Notes: generated from the sequence alone by a model not told the origin. Shown: positions 53,301 to 61,618, counted from the stretch's first letter. The stretch is DNA of 64,000 bases from Pseudomonas sp. Q11 (GCF_024494355.1 NZ_JAKNQY010000002.1:248001-312000), one strand, 5' to 3'. Made by a program: numbers and translations.

Positions 53301-54535
53301 TCCTTAGCGAAGTACTGGCGCAAGCGAGACGGTGGCACATCTGTGATGATCGCTTCGGGATATACACCATTGCGAGCATGGGAAATCGCGCGTTCATCGA
53401 TGTCGGTGGCAAACACCTGCATCTTTGCGCTGCTGTCATCCTGTGCCAATTGATCCGTCACCAGCATCGCGACGCTGTAGGCCTCTTCCCCAGTGGAGCA
53501 ACCAGCCGACCATATGCGTACCTCTTCGCGATGTGGAACGGCGTCTTCCAGTGACTTTATCAAGTTTGGAACAACGTCACGCTCAAGCGCTTCGAAGGCC
53601 TCGCGGTCACGGAAGAAGTTAGTCACCCCGATCAGCATATCGCCGAGCAAGGCCTTGGTTTCTTCCGGGTGGCCTTGAAGGTAATTGTAGTAGGCCGTGA
53701 GGTCCTGCTGGGCGGTGACTTGCAGGCGTCGCTCAATGCGGCGTAATACGGTGGCGCGTTTGTAATGCTTGAAGTCGTGTCCAGTACTGGCACGCAGTTG
53801 GGTCAAAATATCAAGCAGTACTTGTTCCGCCACGGCCGCATCGCGTTCGGTGGCGGGGGAAAGGGTATTGATCTCGGGGTCATTGGCCGTGGGCAGGATA
53901 ATCGACTGAGCGTTGCGCCACAGATCCAAAAGCTTCTGTGGCATCTCCACCACCGGCAGCACCAGATCGACCATCTGGGTTTCGATCGCAGCGAGCGGCA
54001 TGCCATCGAACTCGGCATCTTCCGGCGTTTGTACCAGGGTGATGCCGCCTTGTTCCTTGATGCGCGATAGCCCCACAGCACCATCAGTGCCGGTACCAGA
54101 CAAAATCAGGCAGAACGCGCGATCTTTGTGGGTGTCCGCCAGGTCCCGGAAAAAGAGATCAATGGCGATATGCGAGCCGCCTTGGCGTACTGAGGGTGAG
54201 ACGGACAGATAGCCATCATTCATCGTCAAGTGCTGGGCGGGTGAGATTACATAGACCCGATTCTTTTCGATGGACGTGGTGGCGTTGACCTGGAGCACCG
54301 GCATGCGAGTCGACTGCTGGATGATCTTGTCCGCCACGCTCTCGTGATCGGGCGACAGGTGCAGTATCACCACAAAAGCCATGCCGCTGTCTTGGGGCAT
54401 GTGTTCGAAAAACGACCTCACCGCCTGCAGCCCGCCCGCTGATGCACCAATGCCGACCACCGGAAAAGCGAGGTGGCTGGGGATCAGATCTTTGCGTTGC
54501 GGAACATTGGGGGACCGCTGAGGTGCAAACTTCAT
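50393..54535 (-). CDS. CheB-CheR-PAS-histidine kinase-receiver multidomain protein
   Basis: This 1,380-residue protein joins five signalling modules. The CheB methylesterase domain (about 20-210) has Ser32 (GIGASAGG), His59 and Asp151 (GTGTDGAVG). The CheR methyltransferase (about 230-500) has ATDIDERAISHARNGVY and LIVCRNLLIYL. A long coiled coil (SREELKASNEEMQAVNEELR) leads to PAS domains, a HisKA with MSHELKHPL (His1021), an ATPase with GLGIGLSLVRQLVEAHGG, and a receiver with LIISDIGMP (Asp1309). All catalytic residues appear intact, and no membrane helix is seen. Such fusions act outside normal chemotaxis. No Che genes adjoin it. The start ATG 54535 has only a weak AAGG site. Confidence 0.93.
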   Translation of the reverse strand: MKFAPQRSPNVPQRKDLIPSHLAFPVVGIGASAGGLQAVRSFFEHMPQDSGMAFVVILHLSPDHESVADKIIQQSTRMPVLQVNATTSIEKNRVYVISPAQHLTMNDGYLSVSPSVRQGGSHIAIDLFFRDLADTHKDRAFCLILSGTGTDGAVGLSRIKEQGGITLVQTPEDAEFDGMPLAAIETQMVDLVLPVVEMPQKLLDLWRNAQSIILPTANDPEINTLSPATERDAAVAEQVLLDILTQLRASTGHDFKHYKRATVLRRIERRLQVTAQQDLTAYYNYLQGHPEETKALLGDMLIGVTNFFRDREAFEALERDVVPNLIKSLEDAVPHREEVRIWSAGCSTGEEAYSVAMLVTDQLAQDDSSAKMQVFATDIDERAISHARNGVYPEAIITDVPPSRLRQYFAKEKNQHYRVRKELREKVLFAKHSLLADPPFSQIDLIVCRNLLIYLDREVQRDILQMFHFALRPGGYLFLGSSESADGCLDLFVPVDKRNRIFRVRAGSSAMRRAPSMPRSGYVRSNALTVVAETKTSNKISFSDIHLRALEKAAPPSVIVDGHGDILHISEGAGSFLRYVAGEMTRNLLALAHPDLRLDIRTTLFQAQQSGAAVTSRKVRIAREESHYLVDITALPYHDEATESDYALIIFKERHIDPQPLDDENTSHAEVQIMSHLERELHRTKQHLQETIEQSELSREELKASNEEMQAVNEELRSATEELETSKEELQSINEELLTVNFELKTKVEETDQVNDYLTNLIASTDIATVFVDRNMRIRWFTPRATDIFSMLPVDTGRSLMDITHRLNYSEMAEDATTVFESLNMIEREISSKDGRWYIARLLPYRSSEDHIDGTVLTFIDITKRRHAEEELRLGEERMRLVAESTHDFAIIILDEHGVITDWNTGAELIFGYTKQEVLGAYYDLIFSLEDRAGGVPENELRAAREHGRGEDERWHVRKDGSQFYCSGEVTQLKSNSLQGYVKIARDLTGHKRTQDEQNQRLMETQTNSNLKDEFFAVMSHELKHPLNLIQLNAELLRRLPATKATAPAIKAVNTICDAVSSQARIIDDLLDVARMRTGKLKLKKQPVDLSNALQDIFNVVLTGGHHCQVTLDIPKRVPVMVDADPTRLEQVIWNLVNNALKFTPDGGCVQLVVSRVDGYARFDVIDSGTGLTEENMEKIFDLFGQAENHHQPHQREGLGIGLSLVRQLVEAHGGSVSVRSKGLGYGCTFSVLLPLCEPQKQNEADNSTIVADERLNGLKVLLVDDSRDVLELLHMLLEMEGAEVNAFGDPQEALDAAHTNAYNLIISDIGMPVMNGHQLIKKIREMEHLQQTPAIALTGYGAESHRNETAESGFNHHVSKPVSHDALIELIKRLCRSSE

Positions 54536-54824
54536 AAATACTAACCTTGGTTAACATCGCAAGACGAATAAAGCACGATTTCGAGTGAAGAAGAGGGCAA
54601 AACGGATGGCGGAATATAGCTGAAAAGGCGCCCGCGATAGAACGCTTCGACACGACGTGGCAAATCCAGCGACCCTGTACCCTTCGGTTGAGGCATGAAA
54701 CCTCGCTTAGGTTTGTTCGAACTGACGAGTGGCGGGGCATTTGACGGCTGTTGTATTTCCGCCGGTTGGTCTGACTCCTTGCAGCCCGCCCTCGCAAGAC
54801 TCAAGCGTAGAAGCACCACTCAAA
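54536..54824. other. Upstream region of the CheB-CheR kinase, no supported gene
   Basis: This stretch precedes the kinase start and should hold its promoter. Short frames on both strands lack ribosome sites and family resemblance. A gene relic follows at 54,825. Confidence 0.5.
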
Positions 54825-54933
54825 TGGCCAATGACAGAGTATTAATCAAAACCCGCTTTTTGCACTTTCAAGTAGGCCCAGACCACATTGGCATCACGCA
54901 GATAACCCGACAGATCCGATGTTTCGTCATGCT
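54825..54933 (-). pseudogene. Decayed fragment of an SDR gene related to the 45.6-kb fusion
   Basis: Read on the - strand, the fragment gives SDLSGYLRDANVVWAYLKVQ, then after a one-base shift LINTLSLA. The intact SDR gene at 45,642 has TDLLGYLRGAYVVWPYFKAQ and LINTLSLG at the same place. Only about 36 codons are left, with a frameshift at the GGTTTTGATTAA run. It is a relic of a second SDR copy, flanking the kinase gene. Confidence 0.72.
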
Positions 54934-55037
54934 GCATTCTGGTTGCTGAGTCGATCAGCATGACATCCTTCCATCCCGTGTCTTGCGATAAAGGGCTTTG
55001 CGAAAATGGTCGTTCAATCCAAATAATCGACGCACTG

Positions 55038-55802
55038 TCAGTGTCGGTGCGGTGTTTGGGTTGGATCGACGATCTGAATGATGTTGCCCTGCTGCCATGC
55101 ATCCGCGCCCGGTGCAATTGCCGGAGCAGCTATTTCAGCGCGCGCTTTCTTTTTCTGGGCACTGTCGATTTCCAGCCGTTGATCCCGTTGCGTAATCATG
55201 TGTGGGTCCGCCTGACCTTCTGCGGTGAACCCCATCATGAGCTGAGGTACCCCCAGCGGTAAGTGTTTATTGAGATCGGTATGCCAGGTGTGCCAGGTCT
55301 TGCCATAGGTATGCACCAGTTTTTTCATCAGTGCATGTTCGGCCACTTCAGGGATGCCTGGGGCAATCAGTTGCCCTGATTTCACTTCATGCACATGGCT
55401 GTGCCATAAGGCTTTCTCAGCCGGCGGTAGGGTGTTGAACAGGTGCTCGCTGACGATGTATTCGACGCCCATGAGCTTGGCATCCTTGCGGGTGCCGTCG
55501 TAAATCACGCACTGGATCACTTCTTCATTGAGAATCGCACAGTAGTGATGAGCTTCCATTTGCATTTCGAGGCGACCGTTATAGAAGTGGAATCCATCCA
55601 GGTACGCATTCAGGGCCTCCACCGGGGGGCGCGACTGGAGCAGGGCCGCGCCGGCATCTAACGTTTGAGTCGTGGGCGTTTTAGGCTTTCCGGGTGCCTC
55701 GACGTTTGAGGAGGAGGTGGTGCCCGCGCAGGCGCTGAGCAGAGTAAAGGAAGCTACCAAAAAGAGTGATTTGGCTGCCTTACCGGTTTCGATGTCTGTC
55801 AT
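55038..55802 (-). CDS. OBAP-family (DUF1264) lipoprotein
   Basis: The 254-residue protein starts at ATG 55802 with AGGTGG upstream. A lipobox (LLSACAG, Cys near residue 25) follows a hydrophobic signal, so it is a lipoprotein. The domain after residue 55 (GFHFYNGRLEMQMEAHHYC, then VIYDGTRKDAKLMGVEYIVS and WHSHVHEVKSGQLIAPGIP) matches oil-body-associated protein-like DUF1264. Plant members stabilise oil bodies; the bacterial role is unknown. It has conserved His-rich motifs (WHSHVHE, TWHTWHTD) that could bind metal. Confidence 0.85.
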   Translation of the reverse strand: MTDIETGKAAKSLFLVASFTLLSACAGTTSSSNVEAPGKPKTPTTQTLDAGAALLQSRPPVEALNAYLDGFHFYNGRLEMQMEAHHYCAILNEEVIQCVIYDGTRKDAKLMGVEYIVSEHLFNTLPPAEKALWHSHVHEVKSGQLIAPGIPEVAEHALMKKLVHTYGKTWHTWHTDLNKHLPLGVPQLMMGFTAEGQADPHMITQRDQRLEIDSAQKKKARAEIAAPAIAPGADAWQQGNIIQIVDPTQTPHRH

Positions 55803-56006
55803 CGTAGATTCCACCTGTCCTTACTTTAAGAATGAATGATTCCAGCCAGGCTTGACCTTGTAGTGGTTGGAAAGTTGGAGGGGGGACGCGTTCAAAACTT
55901 TGGATATTGCATTTGAACGCCCAATGATTCAGCCAGTCCTTGTGAAGGGCGGCGTTGGGCAACTGCTTTCAACACGGTCCCTCTTTTGGATAGGAGTATC
56001 AGCCAA

Positions 56007-56183
56007 ATGAAAATCACCGAAGGGCAGGATTCAGCGCTACTTTCGCAGTTATTGCTCGCGCGCGGACCGGGAGGTCAAGAGGATGAAGTGCGCGCTATTT
56101 GTCATGAATATTTGCGGCCTTTGTGCGTCGACGTATGGGTTGATCCGGCGGGAAATATCGTTGGTCTGATTCAATTTTGGTGA
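56007..56183 (+). pseudogene. N-terminal stub of an M42/M20-type peptidase
   Basis: The 58-residue frame from ATG 56007 (AGGAG ten bases upstream) reads SALLSQLLLARGPGGQEDEV followed by VDVWVDPAGNIVGLI, the opening of M42 aminopeptidase-like enzymes (normally about 350 residues). It ends at 56183, directly after this strand, before any metal ligand. The rest of the gene is missing. It is therefore a 5' relic, though translation of the stub remains possible. Confidence 0.72.
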
Positions 56184-56347
56184 AGCGTTTTTACACACTC
56201 TGGGCCGAATGCAGACTTTGACGAACGTCTGCACATCGCCATTCTCTGCCGTTCATAGCCGGTCAAATCTGATGTAAATAGCAGGTAAGGTCGAATGCAT
56301 GCCGCGGGGGAGTCCATGCAGAACTCATCGGCCAGCTAAGCAGAAAC

Positions 56348-56364
56348 GGGCGCTTTAAGCGCCC
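56348..56364 (-). terminator. Hairpin at the end of the following - strand gene
   Basis: GGGCGCTT and AAGCGCCC form an eight-base stem with a one-base loop, ten bases after the stop at 56374 of the - strand gene. The T tract is weak. It may stop transcripts from both sides of this convergent gap. Confidence 0.5.
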
Positions 56365-56373
56365 GAAGCTCTG

Positions 56374-56646
56374 TCAATTTTCAACCTGCGCCTGAAGCCG
56401 TCGACCAATCACCTCCAGCAAATCACACCCATCTCGCAACGGGATCACCAAAAGCTGTGCAAAGTCCGAAAGCACCACCGTATCGCTGGTGATTTCAGAG
56501 CGAAATGCAATGCTCTCCAGTACCTGGGTCACCACACGGATGCGGTAATCGGCTGTGGCGTGTAGGACGTCCAGCGGGGCTTGAGTATCAATGAGGATGG
56601 ACGCGGGGGTGCAGTCAATACCGGTGATGGGGATGTATCTTTCCAT
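56374..56646 (-). CDS. Small hypothetical protein
   Basis: The 90-residue protein starts at ATG 56646 with GGAGA six bases upstream. It has a beta-rich N terminus (RYIPITGIDCTPASILIDTQ) and helices (DYRIRVVTQVLESIAF). Short proteins of this rhythm (DUF3077-like) are common in pseudomonads, but I cannot assign it firmly. It stands alone, ending at a hairpin. Confidence 0.6.
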   Translation of the reverse strand: MERYIPITGIDCTPASILIDTQAPLDVLHATADYRIRVVTQVLESIAFRSEITSDTVVLSDFAQLLVIPLRDGCDLLEVIGRRLQAQVEN

Positions 56647-56879
56647 GGGATTTCTCCGATCAGGTTAAAAGGCTGATCCGATCCTCAGGTCGCCAAACCT
56701 GATCGCCATTGAGCGATGGGCATCACTATAGGGTTTGTCGGATTGGGCGGGGAAGGTGATGGGGTCCGAAAGCCTCGTAGGCGTTGCGATCGTTTTTTGC
56801 CGGAGGGATCTGACATTGTCAGCTCGGTTGATTCAAAACCATCGACAGACTGAGGCGCTAGCCTCAGGTCTGCTTCACG

Positions 56880-56910
56880 CCCAGCGGGAGCAAGCTCCCT
56901 CGCCACAGGG
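56880..56910. repeat. Single REP element, GCGGGAGCAAGCTCCCTCGCCAC family
   Basis: CCCAGCGGGAGCAAGCTCCC followed by TCGCCACAGGG is the same unit as the arms at 63329-63456. It lies just beyond the 3' end of the LysR gene, in the 277-base gap that otherwise holds no gene. Confidence 0.75.
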
Positions 56911-56923
56911 AAGGGTGGCGCGG

Positions 56924-57790
56924 CTAGCCTTCGAACTCTGTTTTCAGCATCGTCAAGAACGCCTCTCTGGCAGGATGCCGACCGGCGTTTTCGTGCCAGT
57001 AAAAAAGGTTATCGATCCCCGTCAGCTCGGGGAATTCATATCCTGTCCAGCCAGCGCCCTGGTGGTATTGCTCATAGATTCCCCGAGGCACCAGCGAGAC
57101 ACCTGCACCCGCACTGACGCAGCCGACGATGGCGCCATAGCTGGCGATGCTGATGATCGGCTGGATTTGCTCATGGCGTAGCAGCCATTGCTCCAGCGCC
57201 AAGCGGTACGGACAGCCCGTGGGCCACATGAAGATCGCCTTGCCTTGCAAATCGGCGGCGCTACGCAAAGGGCCGTGAGACTCGGAGGCAATGAGCACCA
57301 GGTCTTCGCGGTACATCACGGCTCGCTTGAGTCCAGGCCGTTCCATGTCCACCGCTACGACCACGCCATCGAGCCGATGATGCTGGACATCGTCCAGCAG
57401 CTGAGCCCAAGTGCCCGTGCTCAGTTCCAGGGATACTTGCGGGTACTGCGCGTGGTATTTGGCCAACAACTGGGGCAGACGCCCCGTGGCGCTGGACTCG
57501 ATCGCGCCGATGCGCAACGGGCCGCTCGGTGCGCTGTCAGGTGCGATTGCGCGGCGAGCTTCTTCCGTCAAGCTGAGTATTTTTGTCGCGTACTCCAGAA
57601 ACACTTCGCCCGCTGGGCTGACCCGCAGCCCGCGACCTTCGCGGAAGAACAACGGCGTGCCGAGTTCCCGTTCCAGGGACTTGAGGCGCGCAGTGATGTT
57701 GGACGGCACACAGTGCAGCACTTCGGCAGCGCGGGCGATGCTACCGGTGTCGCAGACCGTCTTGAGCATGCGCAGTTGGGACAGTTCCAT
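56924..57790 (-). CDS. LysR-family transcriptional regulator
   Basis: The 288-residue protein opens with an LTTR helix-turn-helix (LRMLKTVCDTGSIARAAEVL, then VPSNITARLKSLERELG) and the LFFREGRGLRVSPAGE wing. The effector domain follows from about residue 90 (LRIGAIESSATGRLPQLL) to the C terminus. It is divergent from the DMT exporter gene across 111 bases, the standard arrangement for a LysR regulator and its target. The inducer is unknown. Confidence 0.9.
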   Translation of the reverse strand: MELSQLRMLKTVCDTGSIARAAEVLHCVPSNITARLKSLERELGTPLFFREGRGLRVSPAGEVFLEYATKILSLTEEARRAIAPDSAPSGPLRIGAIESSATGRLPQLLAKYHAQYPQVSLELSTGTWAQLLDDVQHHRLDGVVVAVDMERPGLKRAVMYREDLVLIASESHGPLRSAADLQGKAIFMWPTGCPYRLALEQWLLRHEQIQPIISIASYGAIVGCVSAGAGVSLVPRGIYEQYHQGAGWTGYEFPELTGIDNLFYWHENAGRHPAREAFLTMLKTEFEG

Positions 57791-57901
57791 AGCTCACCCA
57801 AAGTGAATAGTTGGTTGAGTTTAAGTCACTTGTGCTGAGGTTGGGTGGTTTCGATACTTCGAGGCAAATCGGCCAGACGCTCAGTGAGCAGGAAACTCTA
57901 G

Positions 57902-58840
57902 ATGGAAACGCGTTTTGCACTGGTTGAAGGTTCCTCCAGCAAACCCGGTGCGAGAATTATCCTCGCGACGACGTTCGTGATTTTTTGCTGGGCCTATTCT
58001 CCGATTGGCATTCGCATTGGCTTGCAGGCTTACGAGCCGGGTCACTTGGCGCTGATGCGGTTTCTCATCGCTTCAGTGTTCATGGCCCTTGTGGCGATGG
58101 TGAAGGGGATTTCCTGGCCGCGTTTCAGGGATTTGCCGTTGCTGGCGGTGTTGGGGTTCTTTGCCGTCAGCCTGCACCACATCGCCCTCAATTACGGTCA
58201 GCGTGGCGTCAGTGCCGGGGCGGCCAGTGTGCTGGCCCAGTCCACGCCTTTGTTCAGCGCTTTACTCGCACATTTTTTCTTCAAGGTCAGAGTCAGTGGT
58301 TGGCAGTGGGGGTGCGTAGTGTGCGGCTTGTTTGGCGCTGGCGTGGTGGTCGCGGGGGATCGTGGCTTGGGTGACATGGACGCGCATTGGCTATTGATCC
58401 TGTTGGCGGCGCTGTCCTGGAGTCTGTATTTCTCTCTCCAGAAACGTCATTCCCATCGATACGATGGATTGACCATGGTTTGTTACACCGTCTGGTCGGG
58501 CACAGTCCTGCTATTTATTTTCGCGCCTGGACTTCTAATTGACGCACAACACGCCTCTGTTTCGGTGAACCTGGCGGTGCTGATATTGGGTGTTTTTCCC
58601 AGCGCGCTGGCGTACCTCACATGGGCTTACGTGCTGGGGCATAGCAACGTGAGCCGAGCATCCATGGCGCTTTACCTGATACCGCCCACCGCGATGTTGA
58701 TGGCTTCTTGGGTGCTGGCCGAACGCCCGTCAGTGATAGTCATTATTGGGGCTGTTATCGTGTTGGTGAGTGTGCTTGTGTTAAATCTTGAACCGGCAAA
58801 AGTTGCCGTCCCGGTTGCAAGCTCTAAATCCGGGTCATAA
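57902..58840 (+). CDS. EamA/DMT-family inner-membrane exporter
   Basis: The 312-residue protein has about ten membrane helices in two EamA repeats. The first starts with IILATTFVIFCWAYSPIGIR and includes the conserved LAQSTPLFSALLAHFFF. The second holds LYFSLQKRHSHRYDG and SVLVLNLEPAK at the end. Such exporters move metabolites or amino acids out of the cell. It is divergent from a LysR gene that probably controls it. The substrate is not readable. Confidence 0.88.
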   Translation: METRFALVEGSSSKPGARIILATTFVIFCWAYSPIGIRIGLQAYEPGHLALMRFLIASVFMALVAMVKGISWPRFRDLPLLAVLGFFAVSLHHIALNYGQRGVSAGAASVLAQSTPLFSALLAHFFFKVRVSGWQWGCVVCGLFGAGVVVAGDRGLGDMDAHWLLILLAALSWSLYFSLQKRHSHRYDGLTMVCYTVWSGTVLLFIFAPGLLIDAQHASVSVNLAVLILGVFPSALAYLTWAYVLGHSNVSRASMALYLIPPTAMLMASWVLAERPSVIVIIGAVIVLVSVLVLNLEPAKVAVPVASSKSGS

Positions 58841-58889
58841 CCGAGCGATGAATAATCCAGCAAATTTTACTGACGATGTCGCCGAGCCA

Positions 58890-58926
58890 GCCAGGGGGCA
58901 GTTGGCTAATCCACCCCCTTTTTTGC
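58890..58926 (+). terminator. Possible terminator after the exporter gene
   Basis: CAGGGGGC and CCACCCCC can pair across a loop of about 15 bases, followed by six T residues. It lies 50 bases after the exporter stop and just before the convergent NmrA-like gene. Confidence 0.45.
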
Positions 58927-58935
58927 CATAGCCGC

Positions 58936-59805
58936 TTAAACCCCGGCAACGGCCTCGCGCACGAAGTCTTCATAGGTGCGCAGCGGGTGGCCAATGACGG
59001 TCTGGAGCCGTTCCACCGTCCCTTCGGCTGCCTGCATACCGAATGCCTGGATCCCCGCCATCATCAAGCGCATGTCATACGCCAGCCAGGCGGGACCGTA
59101 CGAAGCCAGTTGGCCTTCGAAAGCGGCTACGTCATCACCCCCGTAGGCAATCTCGCGACCCAGGGCTGCGCTCCAGATCTTCGCCACGGACACACCGGTG
59201 AGCGCTTGCGGCCCGATCAACTCCAGCGTGACCCGATCCAGCGCGCAAGAGGCCCTGTCGCGTCGCAACAACTCGGCCACGGCGATGTCAGCGATGTCGC
59301 GTGCATCGATCATCGAGACGCCCGCCGAACCGATTGGCATCGGGTAGACCGAGTAGTCCTGGATCGTCTGTTGGACCATGCGGTCGTTCTGCATGAAGTA
59401 CGCCGGGCGCAGGATGGTGGCGGGGATGTCGAGGCTTTCGATCATGCGCTCGACCGTATGCTTGCCGGTGAAGTGCGGAACATGGGTGAACGTGTCGGCA
59501 TGGATCACCGACAGGTAAACGATGCGCTCGATACCGGCCTCGCGAGCGAGGTTCAAGGTGATGAGGGCCTGGGTGACCTCATCGGGCGTCACGGCATTGA
59601 GCAGGAACAGCGTACGCACCGACGACAGCGCAGCGCGCATCGACGCGACATCGGTGAGGTCCGCGACGACTTCAGTGACGCCCGCCGGAAACTCCCGCTT
59701 GCCCGCCTGGCGCACGAGGGCTTTGACCTCGGCGGCCGCGTCAGCCAGGCCTTGGGTGACGAGTGAACCAATAGTGCCCGTGGCACCGATGACGAGAATA
59801 CTCAT
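58936..59805 (-). CDS. NmrA-like NAD(P)-binding reductase (atypical SDR)
   Basis: The 289-residue protein starts at ATG 59805 with AGGAG seven bases upstream. It opens with the nucleotide-binding motif ILVIGATGTIGSLVTQGLAD and has VVADLTDVASMRAALS and LRPAYFMQND, the marks of NmrA/quinone-oxidoreductase 2-like atypical SDRs. These bind NAD(P) and act as reductases or redox-sensing regulators. It is divergent from a LysR gene (203 bases). The substrate is unknown. Confidence 0.87.
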   Translation of the reverse strand: MSILVIGATGTIGSLVTQGLADAAAEVKALVRQAGKREFPAGVTEVVADLTDVASMRAALSSVRTLFLLNAVTPDEVTQALITLNLAREAGIERIVYLSVIHADTFTHVPHFTGKHTVERMIESLDIPATILRPAYFMQNDRMVQQTIQDYSVYPMPIGSAGVSMIDARDIADIAVAELLRRDRASCALDRVTLELIGPQALTGVSVAKIWSAALGREIAYGGDDVAAFEGQLASYGPAWLAYDMRLMMAGIQAFGMQAAEGTVERLQTVIGHPLRTYEDFVREAVAGV

Positions 59806-60008
59806 GTTTGAAACTCCTGCATGGGAACTTAAAGTGGACCAGCGGTTGAGGTTCGCAACGACCTGCGTCAGCGCCGCCATGGGGCCGAGTCAGTACAGCG
59901 TGTTGAAGGTGTTCATCGAATCAAGTTTCGATGACGAGACAGTATTCCGTTGCACTTGAAAAACGAAGACGACAGAATCCAGACACATCGTTTCAAAAAT
60001 GGAACACT

Positions 60009-60884
60009 ATGAATCTGAACGCGCTGATCGATTTCCTCCTTGTCGCAACCAATGAGGGGCTGGGGAAGGCAAGCCGCGCCAGCGGTATTTCCAAAGCCAC
60101 CCTGTCACGCCGAATTTCCGATCTGGAAGAGCAACTGGGTGTGAGGCTGATCGAGCGCAGCGCCCGCGGCCTGAAACTCACCGAAGCTGGCCAGAGGCTG
60201 ATGTCTCGAACTGAAGGCCCGCTGAGTGAAGTTGCCGAAGCCATGACGGCGGCCCGCGAGGGCGTTTCGACTCCACGTGGCCGCTTGCGAGTGGCTGCCC
60301 CGGTCCTGTTCTCCCAACTCGCGATGGGTCGCATCGGGGCCGAATTCTGCGCGGCCTACCCGGAGGTCGAAATTGAAGTCGTGGCGGAAGATCGCATGGT
60401 GGATCTGGTGGAGGAACAATTCGACGTCGCCATCCGGATCAACCCGAGCCCGGACAGCAATCTGGTCGGCCGGTGCTTCGCCAAGGACCGGTTGGTCGTC
60501 GTGGCGGCGCCTCAAATACCCAAGCCCATGCCTGGCGCGATCAGTGCCGTGCCCGGCATCGTGACGTTGACGTTCCAGCCGACCCAATGGCATCTCGATG
60601 ATGGGCAACTGGTTCTGGAGCCGATCCCGAAACTGCGATTTTCCTCGTTGCTGATGGTTCGCGATGCCGCCGTCGCCGGTGGCGGTGCGGCCCTGATTCC
60701 ACAATCCATCGCCGGCAATCAGCTTGCCCGTGGTGAATTGGTTCAGTGGGGCACGGTGTCGGGCGCGGAACCTGCTCTTTGGGTTTTGCATACGTCCAGG
60801 CGCCTTGCGCCTCCAAAGGTTCGTGCATTCGTGGACTTCATATGCGCCAGATACCCGGACTTGTCTCTGGTTTTGAGTGGATAG
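60009..60884 (+). CDS. LysR-family transcriptional regulator
   Basis: The 291-residue protein has an N-terminal helix-turn-helix (IDFLLVATNEGLGKASRASG, then ISKATLSRRISDLEEQLG) and the effector domain from about residue 90 (GRLRVAAPVLFSQLAMGRIG), as in the CrgA/AphB-like LysR group. ATG 60009 is preceded by GGAAC; a longer frame from 59931 has no support. It is divergent from the NmrA-like reductase gene, its probable target. Confidence 0.88.
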   Translation: MNLNALIDFLLVATNEGLGKASRASGISKATLSRRISDLEEQLGVRLIERSARGLKLTEAGQRLMSRTEGPLSEVAEAMTAAREGVSTPRGRLRVAAPVLFSQLAMGRIGAEFCAAYPEVEIEVVAEDRMVDLVEEQFDVAIRINPSPDSNLVGRCFAKDRLVVVAAPQIPKPMPGAISAVPGIVTLTFQPTQWHLDDGQLVLEPIPKLRFSSLLMVRDAAVAGGGAALIPQSIAGNQLARGELVQWGTVSGAEPALWVLHTSRRLAPPKVRAFVDFICARYPDLSLVLSG

Positions 60885-61031
60885 AGCAGCCTTCAGAGGT
60901 TTCAGGATCGAAGCAGGCTGCCAGGTTGCACACTGTCGTTGGGGTGTCTTGCTGTTTGGTATCCTTGTCGGGTGTATCAAGCATCGTCATGACTCCCTCA
61001 CTTAAAGACAGTAGTCCCCCGAGCTTCGCCA

Positions 61032-61550
61032 TCAACACATGCTTTGCGAAAGATCAGATACCGGCCGAGTCTTGAACGCCTCCCGCAACCGTTCAATCAC
61101 ATGGCTGATCGAAGGCCCTTGGATTGCCGGCGGCGTAGGGCTCTCGCCGAATTCACGCCAAACGAACAACGTCAACTCTGCGCCATCGGTCAATGTTTGG
61201 GCATTCTCTTGGGTACCAAACGTCTCCAGCAGCCTGTATCGCGCGTCTTTCCAAAACAGTTCCTCGACCCAGTCGTAAACCGGGATGAAATGGAAGTGGA
61301 TGGGGTAGCGGGGATCGTGGCCAAATCGGCTGATGTAAAGCCATTTGGGGTTCAGTTGTGTTTCGAGAGTGCGCTGGATGTTTGCCATCAGGCCACCCAG
61401 CTCTGCGAGCGCAGCGTCCGGCAATTGTGCCAATGAGTTTACGTGAACCTTGGAACCGAGCATGAGGTAGCCGGGCAGGGCGGATGCCAAGTGATGGTTG
61501 ACGATCCAATGGTTAGTTTCATGGAGGGCGAATTGTGGTGCTAATTCCAA
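61032..61550 (-). CDS. HIT-family nucleotide hydrolase-like protein
   Basis: The 172-residue protein has the HIT fold with His85 and His87 in PIHFHFIPVYDW. The third His of the usual HxHxH is Ile, so the catalytic triad is incomplete, though the central nucleophilic His is kept. The upstream GYLMLGSKVHVNSLAQL strand matches the family. HIT proteins cleave dinucleotide or nucleoside-phosphate bonds. It stands alone near a REP cluster. Activity is uncertain because of the missing residue. Confidence 0.8.
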   Translation of the reverse strand: MELAPQFALHETNHWIVNHHLASALPGYLMLGSKVHVNSLAQLPDAALAELGGLMANIQRTLETQLNPKWLYISRFGHDPRYPIHFHFIPVYDWVEELFWKDARYRLLETFGTQENAQTLTDGAELTLFVWREFGESPTPPAIQGPSISHVIERLREAFKTRPVSDLSQSMC

Positions 61551-61618
61551 AGCTGACTCCCTGTCGGTAATCGCGGTAAGGCGCGGTCCTCAACTATGCG
61601 GCATTTTTCATCAAAGAA

